Shown: positions 24,758 to 34,113 of the stretch, in pieces | Layout: each line of letters starts with the position of its first letter | How positions within the stretch are numbered: position 1 is the stretch's first letter | Assembly: GCF_013299185.1 (NCBI RefSeq) | Contig: NZ_JAAFKG010000020.1 | Span: forward strand, 1-64,000 | DNA from: Microcoleus sp. bin48.metabat.b7b8b9.023 | GTDB taxonomy: Bacteria > Cyanobacteriota > Cyanobacteriia > Cyanobacteriales > Microcoleaceae | Reading direction: 5' to 3' | Length of the DNA stretch: 64,000 nt | Program-made: the position numbers and the translations under genes | The notes under the pieces: model-generated | Seen by the model: only the letters and a program-made list of their open reading frames with translations | The model's database searches: none | What the model was told of the DNA's origin: nothing

Positions 24758-27430
24758 TTACAGAAAAGAAGTTTGATTTTCTTCCGATTCCAGAGTCGTC
24801 TTAAATCCCCCTGCTGGCGTCCACTGAAGAGCTCCGTCGCGCCCTGTCCAGAAAATCTGGGTTTTGCTTTGGCGCAGTTGGGCGGCGGTTTCTGGGTCGA
24901 TTTCGTCCGCAGATGCGATCGCCACTTGCGGCCGAACTGCACCCAATAACTCCGCTGTCAGGGTTTTTCCCGACCACCAAAGCACTTCTACCCGCTTCAA
25001 TGTTCCCGTGGCTGCTAATCTCTTTGATAACATACTTTGCGCTTCTGGTGTCATTTCACCGACAAGCAACCAAGTACGCTCGCCCACCAGCAATTCTACC
25101 ACCGGGATTTCGGCATCCACGAACTGCAACCGCGTCAAACCCAGATCAATTTTGCTGTCAGTTTCTAAAGGAAAGTAAACGCCTTGGCGAGATTGCACAG
25201 CCGTTATAAATTCCTGATTGCTGCCGCGGTTAATTTGTTTGGGAGCGTTGTTATCATAAAACGTTTTAATTGGCAAGCGTTGTAATAATTTTCCCCAACC
25301 GCCGCTCAAACCTAAATGACCGTGAGTGGCGATCGCAAAATTTACAGAATTAATTCCTTGCTGCTGCAAAAAAGGCAATACTGTAAACCTCACCGTATTT
25401 TCATCACCAGTATTAATTAGCGCCACTTTTCCCTTATCTTGAATCACTAAAACTGGTTCATCAGATGTCGTCGCCAGTAAAGTAACTTGAAACAAAGATG
25501 CTTGAACGTGCCAAGCTGGTAAAACTATGATACTAATTCCCGCCATCAGCGCCAGCGGTAAAATCCAAGCCGAAGAAATCCGCAACGCAAAAACTCGGCT
25601 TTTCCCTTTCTTCCCTCTCCCATTTCCTTGATTCTTGCCTTTTCCTAATTCCTGTTTCCCTCTCCTATCTTCCTGTTTCCCTTTTCCCTCGGACTTTTTC
25701 CTTCTATCCGTTACATCCGTTACATCCCGCACATTGCTCGTTGCCGAACTTCCCCCCAGCCAAACCCAGCAGATTAAACTGTAAAGCGCGATTAGCTGAA
25801 ACACCGATACTTGACCGACAGCTACTGAATTACCGGGCAATTGCGAGAAATATTCGGCGATCGCAATTAACCCCTTTGCCGGATAGTCAAGCAATTGCGC
25901 TAACACACTCCCAGCCGGTGGAAAAATCAATCCAGCCAAGGCGCTAATCATCCCGCCAATACTCAAAATCCACAGTAAAGGAGCCGCAATAATATTGACT
26001 AAAATGCTGTAAGGTGATACCACACTAAAAACGTAAAGTAGCAGCGGTAGCACCCAAACTGAAGCGGCGATGGGAACCACCAGAATTGAAGCGATCGCAG
26101 GCGGCATCCAGTCGAACTTTGCCATCAGCGGCGGCGCTGTCACCACTAATCCCAAAGTTGCCAAAAAACTCAGTTGAAAACCTAAATCCCAAATCCACAA
26201 AGGATTAACTAGCAGTAAAATAGTAGCAGCGATTAACAGCAATCCCAAGGGCTTAACTTCGCGACTTAGTACCAAAGCAAATAGTGTACCAAATCCCATT
26301 AAAGCGGCGCGGCAGATTGAAGCTTCAAAGCCTGTTAATCCCACGAGCAAAAATAAAGCACCGACGCCAAAACCAAATTGTAATTGTTTGGAAAAACGCC
26401 TGGTTAAAGCTAAAACTAAACCCAAAACCATCGAAACTTGAGTACCCGAAGCTGCGATCGCGTGGGCCAATCCAGCCTGCACAAAAGAGTCGCGGATGTT
26501 GTAAGGTAAATCAACTGCTTGTTTGCCCAGGGCGATCGCACTAATCAACGGCCCTTCGGGAACACTCAACTGCGATACTTGCGATCGCACAATCCGCATC
26601 CGCATCGCTTGAATTGGCGACGGCTGCATCCCGGTTGACTCCCAGAAAGCACCCATTTTGGTGTTAAGTCGATTGACATCCGCGATCGCATTTTCTCTCT
26701 TCCAGTCAATCTGACGCCCTTTGAGTCCTGCAAAAGCCCCTTCTCTGGCTAAATATGCTTGAAAATCAAAACCCCCTGGATTTGACGGCGGCTGCGGTTT
26801 GTACAACGAGCCCACAACTGCGACTGTATTGTCGGCGTACAAGCCCGTTGCTTGCAGCAGCGGCACTGTAACGTAGAGTTTGCCGGATACTGGGCGGTTG
26901 ACGACTACTCCTCCTTCGCCGCCGTTGATTTCGCTAACTGCATCCGTGTCCAGCCAAAATTGCGATCGACCCGATCGAGTTAATCGGGGCGTACTAGCCA
27001 GTCTACCGCGAACTGTCACCGCCACTTCTTGAGTGTTTCCGCCAACGGGAATCAGTTTGCTGATGTCATTCATTGCCGGTTGGGGCGATCGAATTGCAAA
27101 ATAAATGCTAGCCAAAAATGCGATCGAACCCGCGACAGCCCACACACATTTTGCTCTCGGCAGCATCTCAAGCAAACTCAATTTTTCCCTCGTTTCTAAG
27201 GGTTCCTCCAGACCATTTTCTTTAGTTCTGCTGCGTCTTTTATTAGTGGTTTTGAAAGAGTTCCTTGTATGCTTTAACAACAATTTAGGCATGGCGACTG
27301 CGACCGCTATTCCTAAAGCAAATATCGCGTACCTACCCCAAGAAACTCCTGTAGAAATCAATCCCACAATGTAGGCAAGACAGAAAATGACACCCGTTAC
27401 TTGATTCATAAAAACTATTGAATAAGTCAT
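24758..27430 (-). CDS. comEC: ComEC/Rec2 family DNA-uptake channel with a degenerate C-terminal metallo-beta-lactamase domain
   Basis: An 890-residue inner-membrane protein expected to carry single-stranded DNA into the cytoplasm during transformation. Two or three N-terminal helices are followed by a soluble DUF4131/OB-type region (~120-260) and the Competence domain. That domain contains ALAHAIAASGTQVSMVLGL and CRAALMGFGTLF, with about eight helices (~290-560). A charged Lys/Gly/Arg-rich linker (~565-615) and a beta-lactamase-like domain (~640-870) follow. In that last domain the usual HxHxDH is THGHLGLSGG, which loses the Asp and final His, so nuclease activity is doubtful. The start could also be the ATG at 27409. 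Confidence 0.9.
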   Translation of the reverse strand: MTYSIVFMNQVTGVIFCLAYIVGLISTGVSWGRYAIFALGIAVAVAMPKLLLKHTRNSFKTTNKRRSRTKENGLEEPLETREKLSLLEMLPRAKCVWAVAGSIAFLASIYFAIRSPQPAMNDISKLIPVGGNTQEVAVTVRGRLASTPRLTRSGRSQFWLDTDAVSEINGGEGGVVVNRPVSGKLYVTVPLLQATGLYADNTVAVVGSLYKPQPPSNPGGFDFQAYLAREGAFAGLKGRQIDWKRENAIADVNRLNTKMGAFWESTGMQPSPIQAMRMRIVRSQVSQLSVPEGPLISAIALGKQAVDLPYNIRDSFVQAGLAHAIAASGTQVSMVLGLVLALTRRFSKQLQFGFGVGALFLLVGLTGFEASICRAALMGFGTLFALVLSREVKPLGLLLIAATILLLVNPLWIWDLGFQLSFLATLGLVVTAPPLMAKFDWMPPAIASILVVPIAASVWVLPLLLYVFSVVSPYSILVNIIAAPLLWILSIGGMISALAGLIFPPAGSVLAQLLDYPAKGLIAIAEYFSQLPGNSVAVGQVSVFQLIALYSLICWVWLGGSSATSNVRDVTDVTDRRKKSEGKGKQEDRRGKQELGKGKNQGNGRGKKGKSRVFALRISSAWILPLALMAGISIIVLPAWHVQASLFQVTLLATTSDEPVLVIQDKGKVALINTGDENTVRFTVLPFLQQQGINSVNFAIATHGHLGLSGGWGKLLQRLPIKTFYDNNAPKQINRGSNQEFITAVQSRQGVYFPLETDSKIDLGLTRLQFVDAEIPVVELLVGERTWLLVGEMTPEAQSMLSKRLAATGTLKRVEVLWWSGKTLTAELLGAVRPQVAIASADEIDPETAAQLRQSKTQIFWTGRDGALQWTPAGGFKTTLESEENQTSFL

Positions 27431-27893
27431 TAGTCATCAGTCAGAAGTGCGAGCGTCCCCGCTCGCGAACGTTATTAGTCATTGGCAATCGGTAATTGAT
27501 TGTCAACTGTCAACGGAGAGGGCAGGCCCGCACCATCCACTGCGCCTACAACTGTCATCAGGCAGATTGAAATCAATAGAATCAATCATTCCTGCAATTT
27601 AATAACGTCCTGACTGTCTTGGTAGTTACTAAGATCGGCAATTTGTGCGATCGCAAATATAGTTTGTTTTACTTTTCCAAACCGCACAGATTAAGCTGAA
27701 AACCAGATATTTCCCTTTGATTATTGGTCTCCATTCCCCTAAATCCTCCTTAAAAATGGCAGTAGGAGTTGACTTTAAGCGCTCCAGTCCTGCTCCTGGT
27801 GTTAAGAGACACTTTGCGTCTCTTGTCCCCCCTTTTTTTAAGTGGGTTAGGGGGGATCGGAACTCATCTGAAGAACTACAGACTGATATTACC
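27431..27893. other. Gap upstream of comEC with R4-type palindrome
   Basis: 463 bp, no gene supported. It includes a GCGAGCGGGGACGC-like motif near 27450-27470 (also near 62100) and a heptamer-like TCAACTGTCAACGG near 27503. A split R4 palindrome lies at about 27730-27860 (CCCCTAAATCCTCC... and GGTTAGGGGGGATCG). Confidence 0.6.
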
Positions 27894-28373
27894 TTAAATA
27901 GACAGACCTAATTTTAAACCGAAAGCCGCGTGCAGCACCATAAGTGCCAGGGCAGTTGTGCCCAAATAAGCGTGAACCGCCCGCAGTGCCAGCTTATTGC
28001 CTCCAAAACCTGTCAGCGAAATCAGGCTACCAACAGCGAGCAAAACCAGCACTCCCGAACCAGTCCAAAAGTGCGGGCTTTCCATAACAGGCTTGTGCTG
28101 CATTACCAGCGACAGCAAGCCGCCTGTGTAGCCCAAAGCTAGAAACAGAAACATCCACGGTGCTAGCTTGCGGTGATCCGCTCGACTTTTGAGCGCGACA
28201 TCCTTATCGGCGGCCAAACGTCCTTGCCATCCCGTATATCCAACGAAGCTACCCATGGCCACAACCACGATTCCCATCATTACAGGATGTCCCCAATGGG
28301 TAATTGGTTCGGGAATTCCGAGACTGCGAAATTGGCTGGCGATGGGTTCTAGAAGTTCGCTTAAATTTACCAT
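27894..28373 (-). CDS. DUF4079 family integral membrane protein
   Basis: A 159-residue protein from the ATG at 28373, with four hydrophobic segments. The first contains HWGHPVMMGIVVVAMGSFVGYTGWQGR. The rest include LAPWMFLFLALGYTGGLLSLV, SGVLVLLAVGSLISLTGF and AVHAYLGTTALALMVLHAAFG. Paired histidines in the helices (HWGH, HAYLG, HAAFG) recall haem-b-binding four-helix proteins, but DUF4079 has no settled function. An upstream in-frame start at 28448 would add 25 residues. The first of these lie in the end of the adjacent tnpB element, so the shorter start is preferred. Confidence 0.75.
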   Translation of the reverse strand: MVNLSELLEPIASQFRSLGIPEPITHWGHPVMMGIVVVAMGSFVGYTGWQGRLAADKDVALKSRADHRKLAPWMFLFLALGYTGGLLSLVMQHKPVMESPHFWTGSGVLVLLAVGSLISLTGFGGNKLALRAVHAYLGTTALALMVLHAAFGLKLGLSI

Positions 28374-28430
28374 TTGATTCTGACTCCAAGCTTGGGGATA
28401 AATATTTTGAGAAAAATTATTAAGATATTT

Positions 28431-29710
28431 TGACATTCCCCGCCCCAAAGGGCTAGGATTCTTCGTTCACAGGGAGATGCCTTGTAAAAGCAGTGCCTTT
28501 ACTTGGTCTTACTCTCCCTCCCGAAGCAGTAACGGTATGCCCTACCGTCAAAATTCGTAAACCTTCATATAGAATATTCTTAGCAGCATTAATATCTCTA
28601 TCATGGTTTTCCCCACATTTAGGACATTGCCAACTACGAATATCCAAACTCAAGCTATCCACGCGATTTAAACAGTTATTACAAGTCTTAGAACTTGGAT
28701 AGAACCTATCTACTTCGATGTAGGTTTTTCCTGCCCACTGGGCTTTGTAGTTCAACATGGTGCAGAATTGTCCCCAACCAGCATCACTAATAGATTTAGC
28801 CAGTTTGTGGTTTTTCACCATGTTTCTAACTGCTAGATTCTCTACAACTATGACTTGGTTTTCGCCAACTAATTTACGACTTAGTTTGTGTAAAAAATCT
28901 TCGCGACACCGAACTATCTTCGCGTGAACTTTGGCCACTTTAACCCTAGCTTTGTTGCGGTTGCCAGACCCTTTAAGCTTATGACTTAATTGCTTTTGTC
29001 TCTTCGCTAATTTCTTTTCATACTTTCGATAGTATTTGGGATTCCCATGTTTGGTTCCATCGGATGTAACAGCATAGTGAGTTAGTCCCACGTCTATGCC
29101 AATGGCTTTTCCTTCTGTTGATTTCTCAGGTAAGTCTTTGCCGTTATCATAGAGGCAGGCCGCCAAGTATTCCCCCGATGGATTAACTGAAACCGTAACA
29201 GACTTTAGAGTACCCTCTGGTTGTCGTGAGACTTTACAACGAACATCACCAATCTTAGGCAGTTTCAATGTATCATCTTTTAATTCACAACAAGAGAGGA
29301 AATCTAATAGACTGTCTATTTTGTTTCTTTTTGAAGTTGGGATATTTAGCCCTACCCTCGAAGAAGTTCAGGAAAGCACTAGAAAGATTTAAAGCAGCTT
29401 GCTGAAGGACTTGTGATGGTGCTTCAGCCAACCACTCATACTCTTTCTTCATGGAGGGTAGAAGTTTGATTATTTCATTTCTGCTTAACCCCTTCCCCGT
29501 TTGCTTGTAAGTTTCAGACGTTAAGTTGAGGGCATAGTTATAGAACCATCTAGTACATCCAAACGACTTGGCAAGCAAAACTGATTGCTCACTTGTCGGA
29601 TAGATTCTGTACTTGAAGGCTTTTAACATTTTTTTACCAAACCAGTGATACTATGGTAACACAGGACAGCCTAAATGCAAAGCCGTCTTAAAAGACGGGG
29701 TTTTAAGCCT
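28431..29710 (-). mobile_element. IS200/IS605-type (tnpB-only) element
   Basis: The right end (minus-strand reading) is the hairpin CCTAGCCC..GGGCGGGG followed by GAATGTCA at 28431-28462, typical of the family. At the left end, a perfect hairpin CCGTCTT-AA-AAGACGG lies at 29684-29699, preceding the tnpB start by about 55 bp. No tnpA is present, so movement would need a transposase in trans. The right-end segment, joined to the tnpB 3' region, is where a guide (omega/reRNA) would be made. Confidence 0.75.
28453..29629 (-). pseudogene. tnpB: TnpB-type RNA-guided nuclease, frameshifted
   Basis: Two minus-strand frames together make a ~390-residue TnpB. The N-terminal part (29285-29629) has KAFKYRIYPTSEQ and the helix-turn-helix region. 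The C-terminal part (28453-~29300) holds the RuvC residues Asp (IGIDVGLTHYAV), Glu (VVENLAV) and Asp (DRDINAAKNI), plus a zinc finger with CNNC and CPKC. A single shift is needed at about 29280-29300, where frame 1 ends in a TGA inside CTTGTTGTGAATT. All catalytic residues remain, so the break may be recent or the two halves might still be joined by recoding. Pseudogene is the simpler reading. Confidence 0.82.
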
Positions 29711-30234
29711 ATTTTTTTGATAAGATATTAGTAGCAACTGCGATCGCGCACTTCAAAAAACAGTTGACCGTTGACCGTTGACCGTTGACCGTTGACCGTT
29801 GACTGACTGATGACTGAGACTTGTGGTACAACAGCCAAACATCACGCAGAAGCTTAAATTCAGACAAAACTTAGCCGGCTAAAGCCGGCTGTGAGATTTT
29901 TTACAGCAGTGATGCTGTTTTAAGTTAATTTTGAGCCTTATCAGCTAAATCGAAAAGCAAAAATAAACGCAATTCGTCCGCATATCCACCCTGGGGCGGC
30001 TTTTCGCCCAATCTTCACAGCCTCATCCTCACTCTGGATGTTAAATTTTACCTGCCTGCTCATAGTTAATTTCAATGCCTTGACTTTTGAATGTCAAAGT
30101 GAGAAATTAACATCGCAGGCGACGAGCATTAGCACTTTTACTTTTGGCGAATCGCTCTTAAGACAGAATCAACTGCTGCCAAAAAACTAGAGGTTCCAAG
30201 TTAGACACTTTTTGCATAAAGTATACAGATACCT
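29630..30234. other. Gap with heptamer array and a long hairpin
   Basis: No gene is supported. A (GTTGACC)n heptamer array at 29763-29803 is followed by GACTGACTGATGACTGA. A short palindrome, AGCCGGCTAAAGCCGGCT, is near 29871. A nested hairpin lies at 30054-30120. Confidence 0.6.
30054..30120. other. Nested ~67-nt inverted repeat, possible structured RNA or MITE core
   Basis: The outer arms GCCTGC/GCAGGC enclose GTTAATTTC/GAAATTAAC and then CTTGAC/GTCAAAG, making an imperfect three-tier stem with a short loop. It has no T-tract on either side, so a simple terminator is unlikely. Confidence 0.4.
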
Positions 30235-30532
30235 TTAAACCAGGAAAATCAGGCTGATGCCGGAGTTTTCTGTCTGTGGCACAATCTGAAATGAAACTTT
30301 CATGTCAGATGTTGCGGTATCTGTCAAAGCTTTTAACTGAATGTTAAAAGCACCATTGATATCGCGTCATATAGCATGACTGCTGTCGGCCCTGGCAGAC
30401 TTCGATCGACTGACGGCTAAAATGAGTGTCTAAAAGCACCCTGAAATTCGCCTTGTCTATTGAGCTGCCATTGCTGTGCAACCTGTTCCTCTCAACTAAC
30501 TCGTTGGGGATTTGGTTGCAGGTGGCAAACAC
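30235..30532 (-). pseudogene. Decayed protein fragment with a TnpB-like RDINGAFNI motif
   Basis: On the minus strand a 43-codon stretch (30235-30366) ends in TAA and begins RDINGAFNIQLKALTD. This resembles the last RuvC motif of TnpB/Cas12-type nucleases. A different frame just upstream (30344-30532) continues into it if one frameshift is allowed. No zinc-finger cysteine pairs are clear, so the family call is weak. It is best read as debris from an older element next to the tnpB element at 28.4-29.7 kb. Confidence 0.35.
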
Positions 30533-30570
30533 CGACTTTCGCTGCCGCTTTCCTCGGAACCGTGCAATTG

Positions 30571-30915
30571 CTAAACTCGCTGCGCCGTCGCCAAAGTAGC
30601 TTCCGAAGGTTGGATTTGGTACTTTACGAGATTTGCCAGTTCTTGTAACTGACTAATCGCCTCTGCACCTTCTAGTTTCATCAGTTCGCGATCGTCCCGC
30701 ATCTCAGTCCATGTGATACCGTAATCTGACACTAAAAATCGAATCAGATGGTTGTCCGTCAAACTGACCATAAATGAGGCACTGTTCATCTGACCCCCGC
30801 AAGTGTAGCAGGATGCCAGATAACCTCGACGCTCTAGCACGATCGCCAAAGCCTGGAGGTTCATGACCAAATCTTGGACGAATTTACGGTGTTGTTCTGC
30901 AAGTCTCAGAAACAC
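30571..30915 (-). CDS. Small hypothetical protein, 114 aa
   Basis: The start is GTG at 30915, preceded by an AGGAG box 8 bp upstream (AGGAGAAAAACT). The protein is soluble. It has a helical N-terminus (LRLAEQHRKFVQDLVMNLQALAIVLERRGYL), a CYTCGG cysteine pair near residues 36-39 and a beta-rich middle (FMVSLTDNHLIRFLVSDYGITWTEM). No family is recognised. The two close cysteines could bind a metal or form a disulfide. The strong ribosome-binding site supports a real gene. Confidence 0.6.
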   Translation of the reverse strand: MFLRLAEQHRKFVQDLVMNLQALAIVLERRGYLASCYTCGGQMNSASFMVSLTDNHLIRFLVSDYGITWTEMRDDRELMKLEGAEAISQLQELANLVKYQIQPSEATLATAQRV

Positions 30916-31233
30916 AGTTTTTCTCCTATCACCACGCCGTATATTTTACACCCAATTTCATAATTTCTTAAGAATTGAGTATCTAGGTGCTGGTTCAGTA
31001 TACGTTTAGTATGCTGAAAAAAAATCGAATTAGCGACCTCTTCAGCCTACCTTTACTAGATTAACCGAGTTGCGATCGCAACTAAGTATCAGCAGCGACA
31101 TTAACCTCAAACACTATCTAATCCGAGACTCTGGCCCCGAAAAAACTTGTGCTGTGACGGCTGATTCAGCCCTCGAACAGCCCAAAGATACAAATAACTA
31201 ATGATAGCAATGAAGTTAGTTAAGTATAGTAGT
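30916..31233. other. Gap between radC and the 114-aa gene
   Basis: 318 bp without a supported gene. A 10-bp imperfect hairpin (TTCAGTATAC/GTATGCTGAA) at 30994-31018 is followed on the plus strand by an A-run. Confidence 0.45.
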
Positions 31234-31965
31234 TCAATCGCCTTGGGGATACTCATCCCAAAGTGTCGTAGTCTGCCGCAAGCTCCGAAAATCGCCATTT
31301 CCCAAAATCAAATGGTCGAGCAGCGGAATCGACAAAAACTGCGCTCCAGCAAGCAACTGCCGTGTCAAAGCTATGTCCTCCGGGCTCGGCTCGACATTCC
31401 CCGAGGGGTGATTGTGCGAGATAATCGCCCGCGTTGCGCCAAGGCGGATCACTTCCCGAAAAATATCCCTCGGGTGAGCTAAAGTTTCGGTAGCTGTGCC
31501 GATCGTAATTACTTGAGTACCCAGCAGCCGATTTTTGACATCCAGCAGCACCACAGCAAAACGTTCCTGAGACTGCCACATCAAATCCTGACTGAGAGCA
31601 TCCGCAGCAGCTTGTGGAGAGTCCACTACGGCCATATCTGGCGGCCGCGACTGAAACACTCGTTTTCCCAATTCCACCGCAGCCAAAATCGAAGTAGCCT
31701 TGGCTGGGCCAATCCCGTGAATCTGGGTCAACTCCTGGACGCTAATGCTCCGCAGTACACCCAGAGGATCGCGCTGGTGCAAGCTCAACTGATTTAAAAT
31801 ATACTGTCCGAGTCCGACAGCCGAAAGTTTGCCGGGGCCCTGACCAGTACCCAGTAGAATAGCAATCAATTCCGCAGTCGCTAAACTTTTCGGGCCGCCG
31901 GCCATCAGCCGTTCCCGCGGCCGTTCGCTACTCGGCAAATCCACAATTCTTAAGCTGTAAGTCAT
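31234..31965 (-). CDS. radC: RadC family JAMM/MPN-domain protein
   Basis: A 243-residue protein of usual RadC length. The N-terminal helix-hairpin-helix region is [22 protein letters not shown] (~85-106). The C-terminal JAMM-type metal site is [19 protein letters not shown] (~185-203), with an upstream Glu in the [15 protein letters not shown] region. The family was named for DNA repair, but that role is disputed. A metalloprotease-like or DNA-processing function is likelier. The gene is monocistronic. Confidence 0.92.
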   Translation of the reverse strand: MTYSLRIVDLPSSERPRERLMAGGPKSLATAELIAILLGTGQGPGKLSAVGLGQYILNQLSLHQRDPLGVLRSISVQELTQIHGIGPAKATSILAAVELGKRVFQSRPPDMAVVDSPQAAADALSQDLMWQSQERFAVVLLDVKNRLLGTQVITIGTATETLAHPRDIFREVIRLGATRAIISHNHPSGNVEPSPEDIALTRQLLAGAQFLSIPLLDHLILGNGDFRSLRQTTTLWDEYPQGD

Positions 31966-32197
31966 AGATGCACTGGCACCGCAAGCTCAACAATTAAATC
32001 ATCTTAGCCGATGATCGTGCTTCTTGAAATCAGTACGATCGCCCAAAACAGCTAAATTATTAACCGAGGCTGTTGGCGCGTGCAAATCTAACGCAGCGTT
32101 TCGATTGTCGATCGAGTCTTTATCTCGATCGAGCCGATCAAAGCTACCTCTAACAGGTAAAATTGCTCGTAACTATGCTATTAAAGCACTCCCTCAT

Positions 32198-32437
32198 TTA
32201 TCGCCAAGAAGCGATCGGCCTAGATTCTTGCCATTCTATCGAGGTCAGCAGCGAAGAAACAGGCTGCGGCTGCTTAGGTGCTACCAAGCCAACCGATACA
32301 AACGAAGCGATCGTCAAAACGCCGTAAACAGCCACAGATAGCTTGCGAGTTGCCAGTCCCACCCATTGAGGATTTACCAAGCCCAGACAAAATGCTGGCG
32401 TTGAAAACATGAAAGTTAAAACAAACAAGCTGGACAT
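32198..32437 (-). CDS. Small two-helix membrane protein, 79 aa
   Basis: Starts at the ATG at 32437 because a strong GGAGGAGG box lies 6-14 bp upstream; an in-frame start 17 codons earlier has no such signal. Two hydrophobic helices are predicted at ~3-20 (LFVLTFMFSTPAFCLGL) and ~31-50 (VAVYGVLTIASFVSVGLV), with a short polar tail. The pattern LGLVNPQWV ... R ... SFVSVGLVAP is reminiscent of short membrane proteins common in cyanobacteria, whose role is unknown. Confidence 0.65.
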   Translation of the reverse strand: MSSLFVLTFMFSTPAFCLGLVNPQWVGLATRKLSVAVYGVLTIASFVSVGLVAPKQPQPVSSLLTSIEWQESRPIASWR

Positions 32438-32676
32438 CAGGCACCTCCTCCTTCGCCAACTGCACCGATCGATCACTTGTTTATCCAATTATCAGCTAAA
32501 AAATCCGCTGAAAACAGTTGCGATTGATGATTTATAACTTAAGGATTATTGCCGTTTCTCAAACAATAATCAAGCTGCTTAAATCTCATGCTTTAGCTAG
32601 TTGTTAAAAAATAAATGTCTTTTTATGTCGCCAGAAAATCTAGCTTAAAATAGAAACTAAATTCTTTACTCAAAAT

Positions 32677-33693
32677 ATGCAAGTCCGTTTTAACGTAGTC
32701 CGCCAAAATCAAAATGAGGCTCCCCGCGTACATACTTACACCCTAGACGTGGATGAGAGCAATACCATCCTAGACTGCCTCAACAGCATCAAGTGGGAAC
32801 AAGACGGCACTTTAGCTTTTCGCAAAAATTGCCGCAATACAATTTGCGGCAGTTGTTCGATGCGAATTAACGGGCGTTCGGCTTTAGCTTGCAAAGAAAA
32901 TGTCGGTAGCGAACTTGCGAGATTGCAAAAAATAGCTAATTCAAGTTCAGCACAACAGCCTGCCGATTTCATCCCAGAAATTACCGTCGCGCCCATGGGA
33001 AATATGCCGGTAATTAAAGATTTGGTGGTTGACATGACCAGTTTTTGGGACAACCTGGAAGCTGTTGAACCCTATGTCAGCACCGCCTCGCGAGCAATTC
33101 CCGAACGCGAATTTCTGCAAACTCCCGAAGAGCGATCGAAACTCGACCAAACTGGTAACTGCATCCTCTGCGGCGCGTGCTATTCTGAGTGCAACGCTCG
33201 GGAAGTCAACCCGGATTTTGTCGGCCCCCACGCCCTCGCCAAAGCTTACCGGACGATCGCCGATTCCCGCGACAGCGAAACCGAAAATCGGCTCGAAAAG
33301 TACAACGAAGGAACCGCAGGCGTCTGGGGCTGCACTCGCTGTTACTACTGCAACTCGGTTTGTCCGATGGAAGTGGCGCCGATGGATCAAATTGGTAAGA
33401 TCAAACAGGAGATTCTCGATCGCAAAGACGACCAAGCCAGCCGATCGATCCGCCACCGCAAAGTCTTAATTAATCTCGTCAAAGAAGGTGGCTGGATAGA
33501 CGAGCGCAAATTTGGCATCGAAGTAGTCGGAAACTACTTCCGCGACGTTCAAGGTTTGCTGAGTCTGGGCCCGTTGGGTTTAAGAATGCTCGCCCGCGGC
33601 AAATTCCCCTTGTCCTTTGAGCCTTCTGAAGGTACCGAAACCGTGCGAGATTTGATCGAATCGGTGCAAAATTTAGAAAAGTCGGCAGATTAG
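32677..33693 (+). CDS. sdhB: Succinate dehydrogenase/fumarate reductase iron-sulfur subunit
   Basis: A 338-residue electron-transfer subunit linking FAD oxidation of succinate to the plastoquinone pool in the thylakoid or cytoplasmic membrane. The [2Fe-2S] ligands are in CRNTICGSCSMRINGRSALAC (residues ~52-72). The first 4Fe/3Fe cysteines are in CILCGACYSEC (~164-174) and the second set in CTRCYYCNSVCP (~220-231). The C-terminal ~90 residues extend past the E. coli length, as in other cyanobacterial SdhB proteins. The gene is alone; sdhA must be elsewhere, which is usual in cyanobacteria. Confidence 0.93.
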   Translation: MQVRFNVVRQNQNEAPRVHTYTLDVDESNTILDCLNSIKWEQDGTLAFRKNCRNTICGSCSMRINGRSALACKENVGSELARLQKIANSSSAQQPADFIPEITVAPMGNMPVIKDLVVDMTSFWDNLEAVEPYVSTASRAIPEREFLQTPEERSKLDQTGNCILCGACYSECNAREVNPDFVGPHALAKAYRTIADSRDSETENRLEKYNEGTAGVWGCTRCYYCNSVCPMEVAPMDQIGKIKQEILDRKDDQASRSIRHRKVLINLVKEGGWIDERKFGIEVVGNYFRDVQGLLSLGPLGLRMLARGKFPLSFEPSEGTETVRDLIESVQNLEKSAD

Positions 33694-33768
33694 CGATCGG
33701 CTGTCATTTTCGGATAAATTAAAGATTGTGCGATCGGCACGGCGAGGGAAAAATAGGACTGATGGAAA

Positions 33769-33833
33769 GAAACCGGGTTTCTGGGCAAAATCTAAGATTC
33801 TCAACTATAGAGCTGCGAAGCAACCCGGTTTCT
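33769..33833. repeat. R2 palindrome (GAAACCGGGTTTCT)
   Basis: 65 bp with inverted ends between sdhB and the hlip gene. Confidence 0.8.
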
Positions 33834-33921
33834 GGTCTCGATGTGCGTCCAATACTAAAAAAGTCATTGCCGGCTTGCACTCAAAAATCTCAACTCAAAA
33901 CTCAAAAATTCAAACTTAGAA

Positions 33922-34113
33922 ATGGCTGCTAAAACTCCTCCGTCTCCAACACCGCCAACTCCTGAATCCCCCAAAAAACCAGAACCTGCATTTGGTTGGA
34001 ATGCCTACGCCGAACAAATCAACGGACGATTTGCAATGGTGGGATTCGTGGGACTTTTGCTGCTAGAGTTTTTCACCCGCCAGGATTTTTTTACCTGGCT
34101 GGGTCTCCGTTAA
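33922..34113 (+). CDS. hli: High-light-inducible protein (HLIP/SCP, one-helix CAB-like)
   Basis: A 63-residue thylakoid protein with the chlorophyll-binding signature AEQINGRFAMVGFVGLLLLEF (Glu, Asn, Arg of the ExxNxR motif at ~31-36). The N-terminus is Pro/Lys-rich (~25 residues). Such proteins bind chlorophyll and carotenoid and protect photosystem assembly under high light. It is short but of normal HLIP length. It is likely light- or stress-regulated, but no NblR/HLR1 box could be assigned with confidence. Confidence 0.92.
   Translation: MAAKTPPSPTPPTPESPKKPEPAFGWNAYAEQINGRFAMVGFVGLLLLEFFTRQDFFTWLGLR

Noticed and set aside
31107-31298. 63-codon minus-strand frame downstream of radC
   Set aside because: It overlaps the radC 3' end, lacks a ribosome-binding site and has no known pattern.
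32024-32341. 105-codon plus-strand frame
   Set aside because: It is basic, with no start signal, and overlaps the better supported 79-aa membrane protein.
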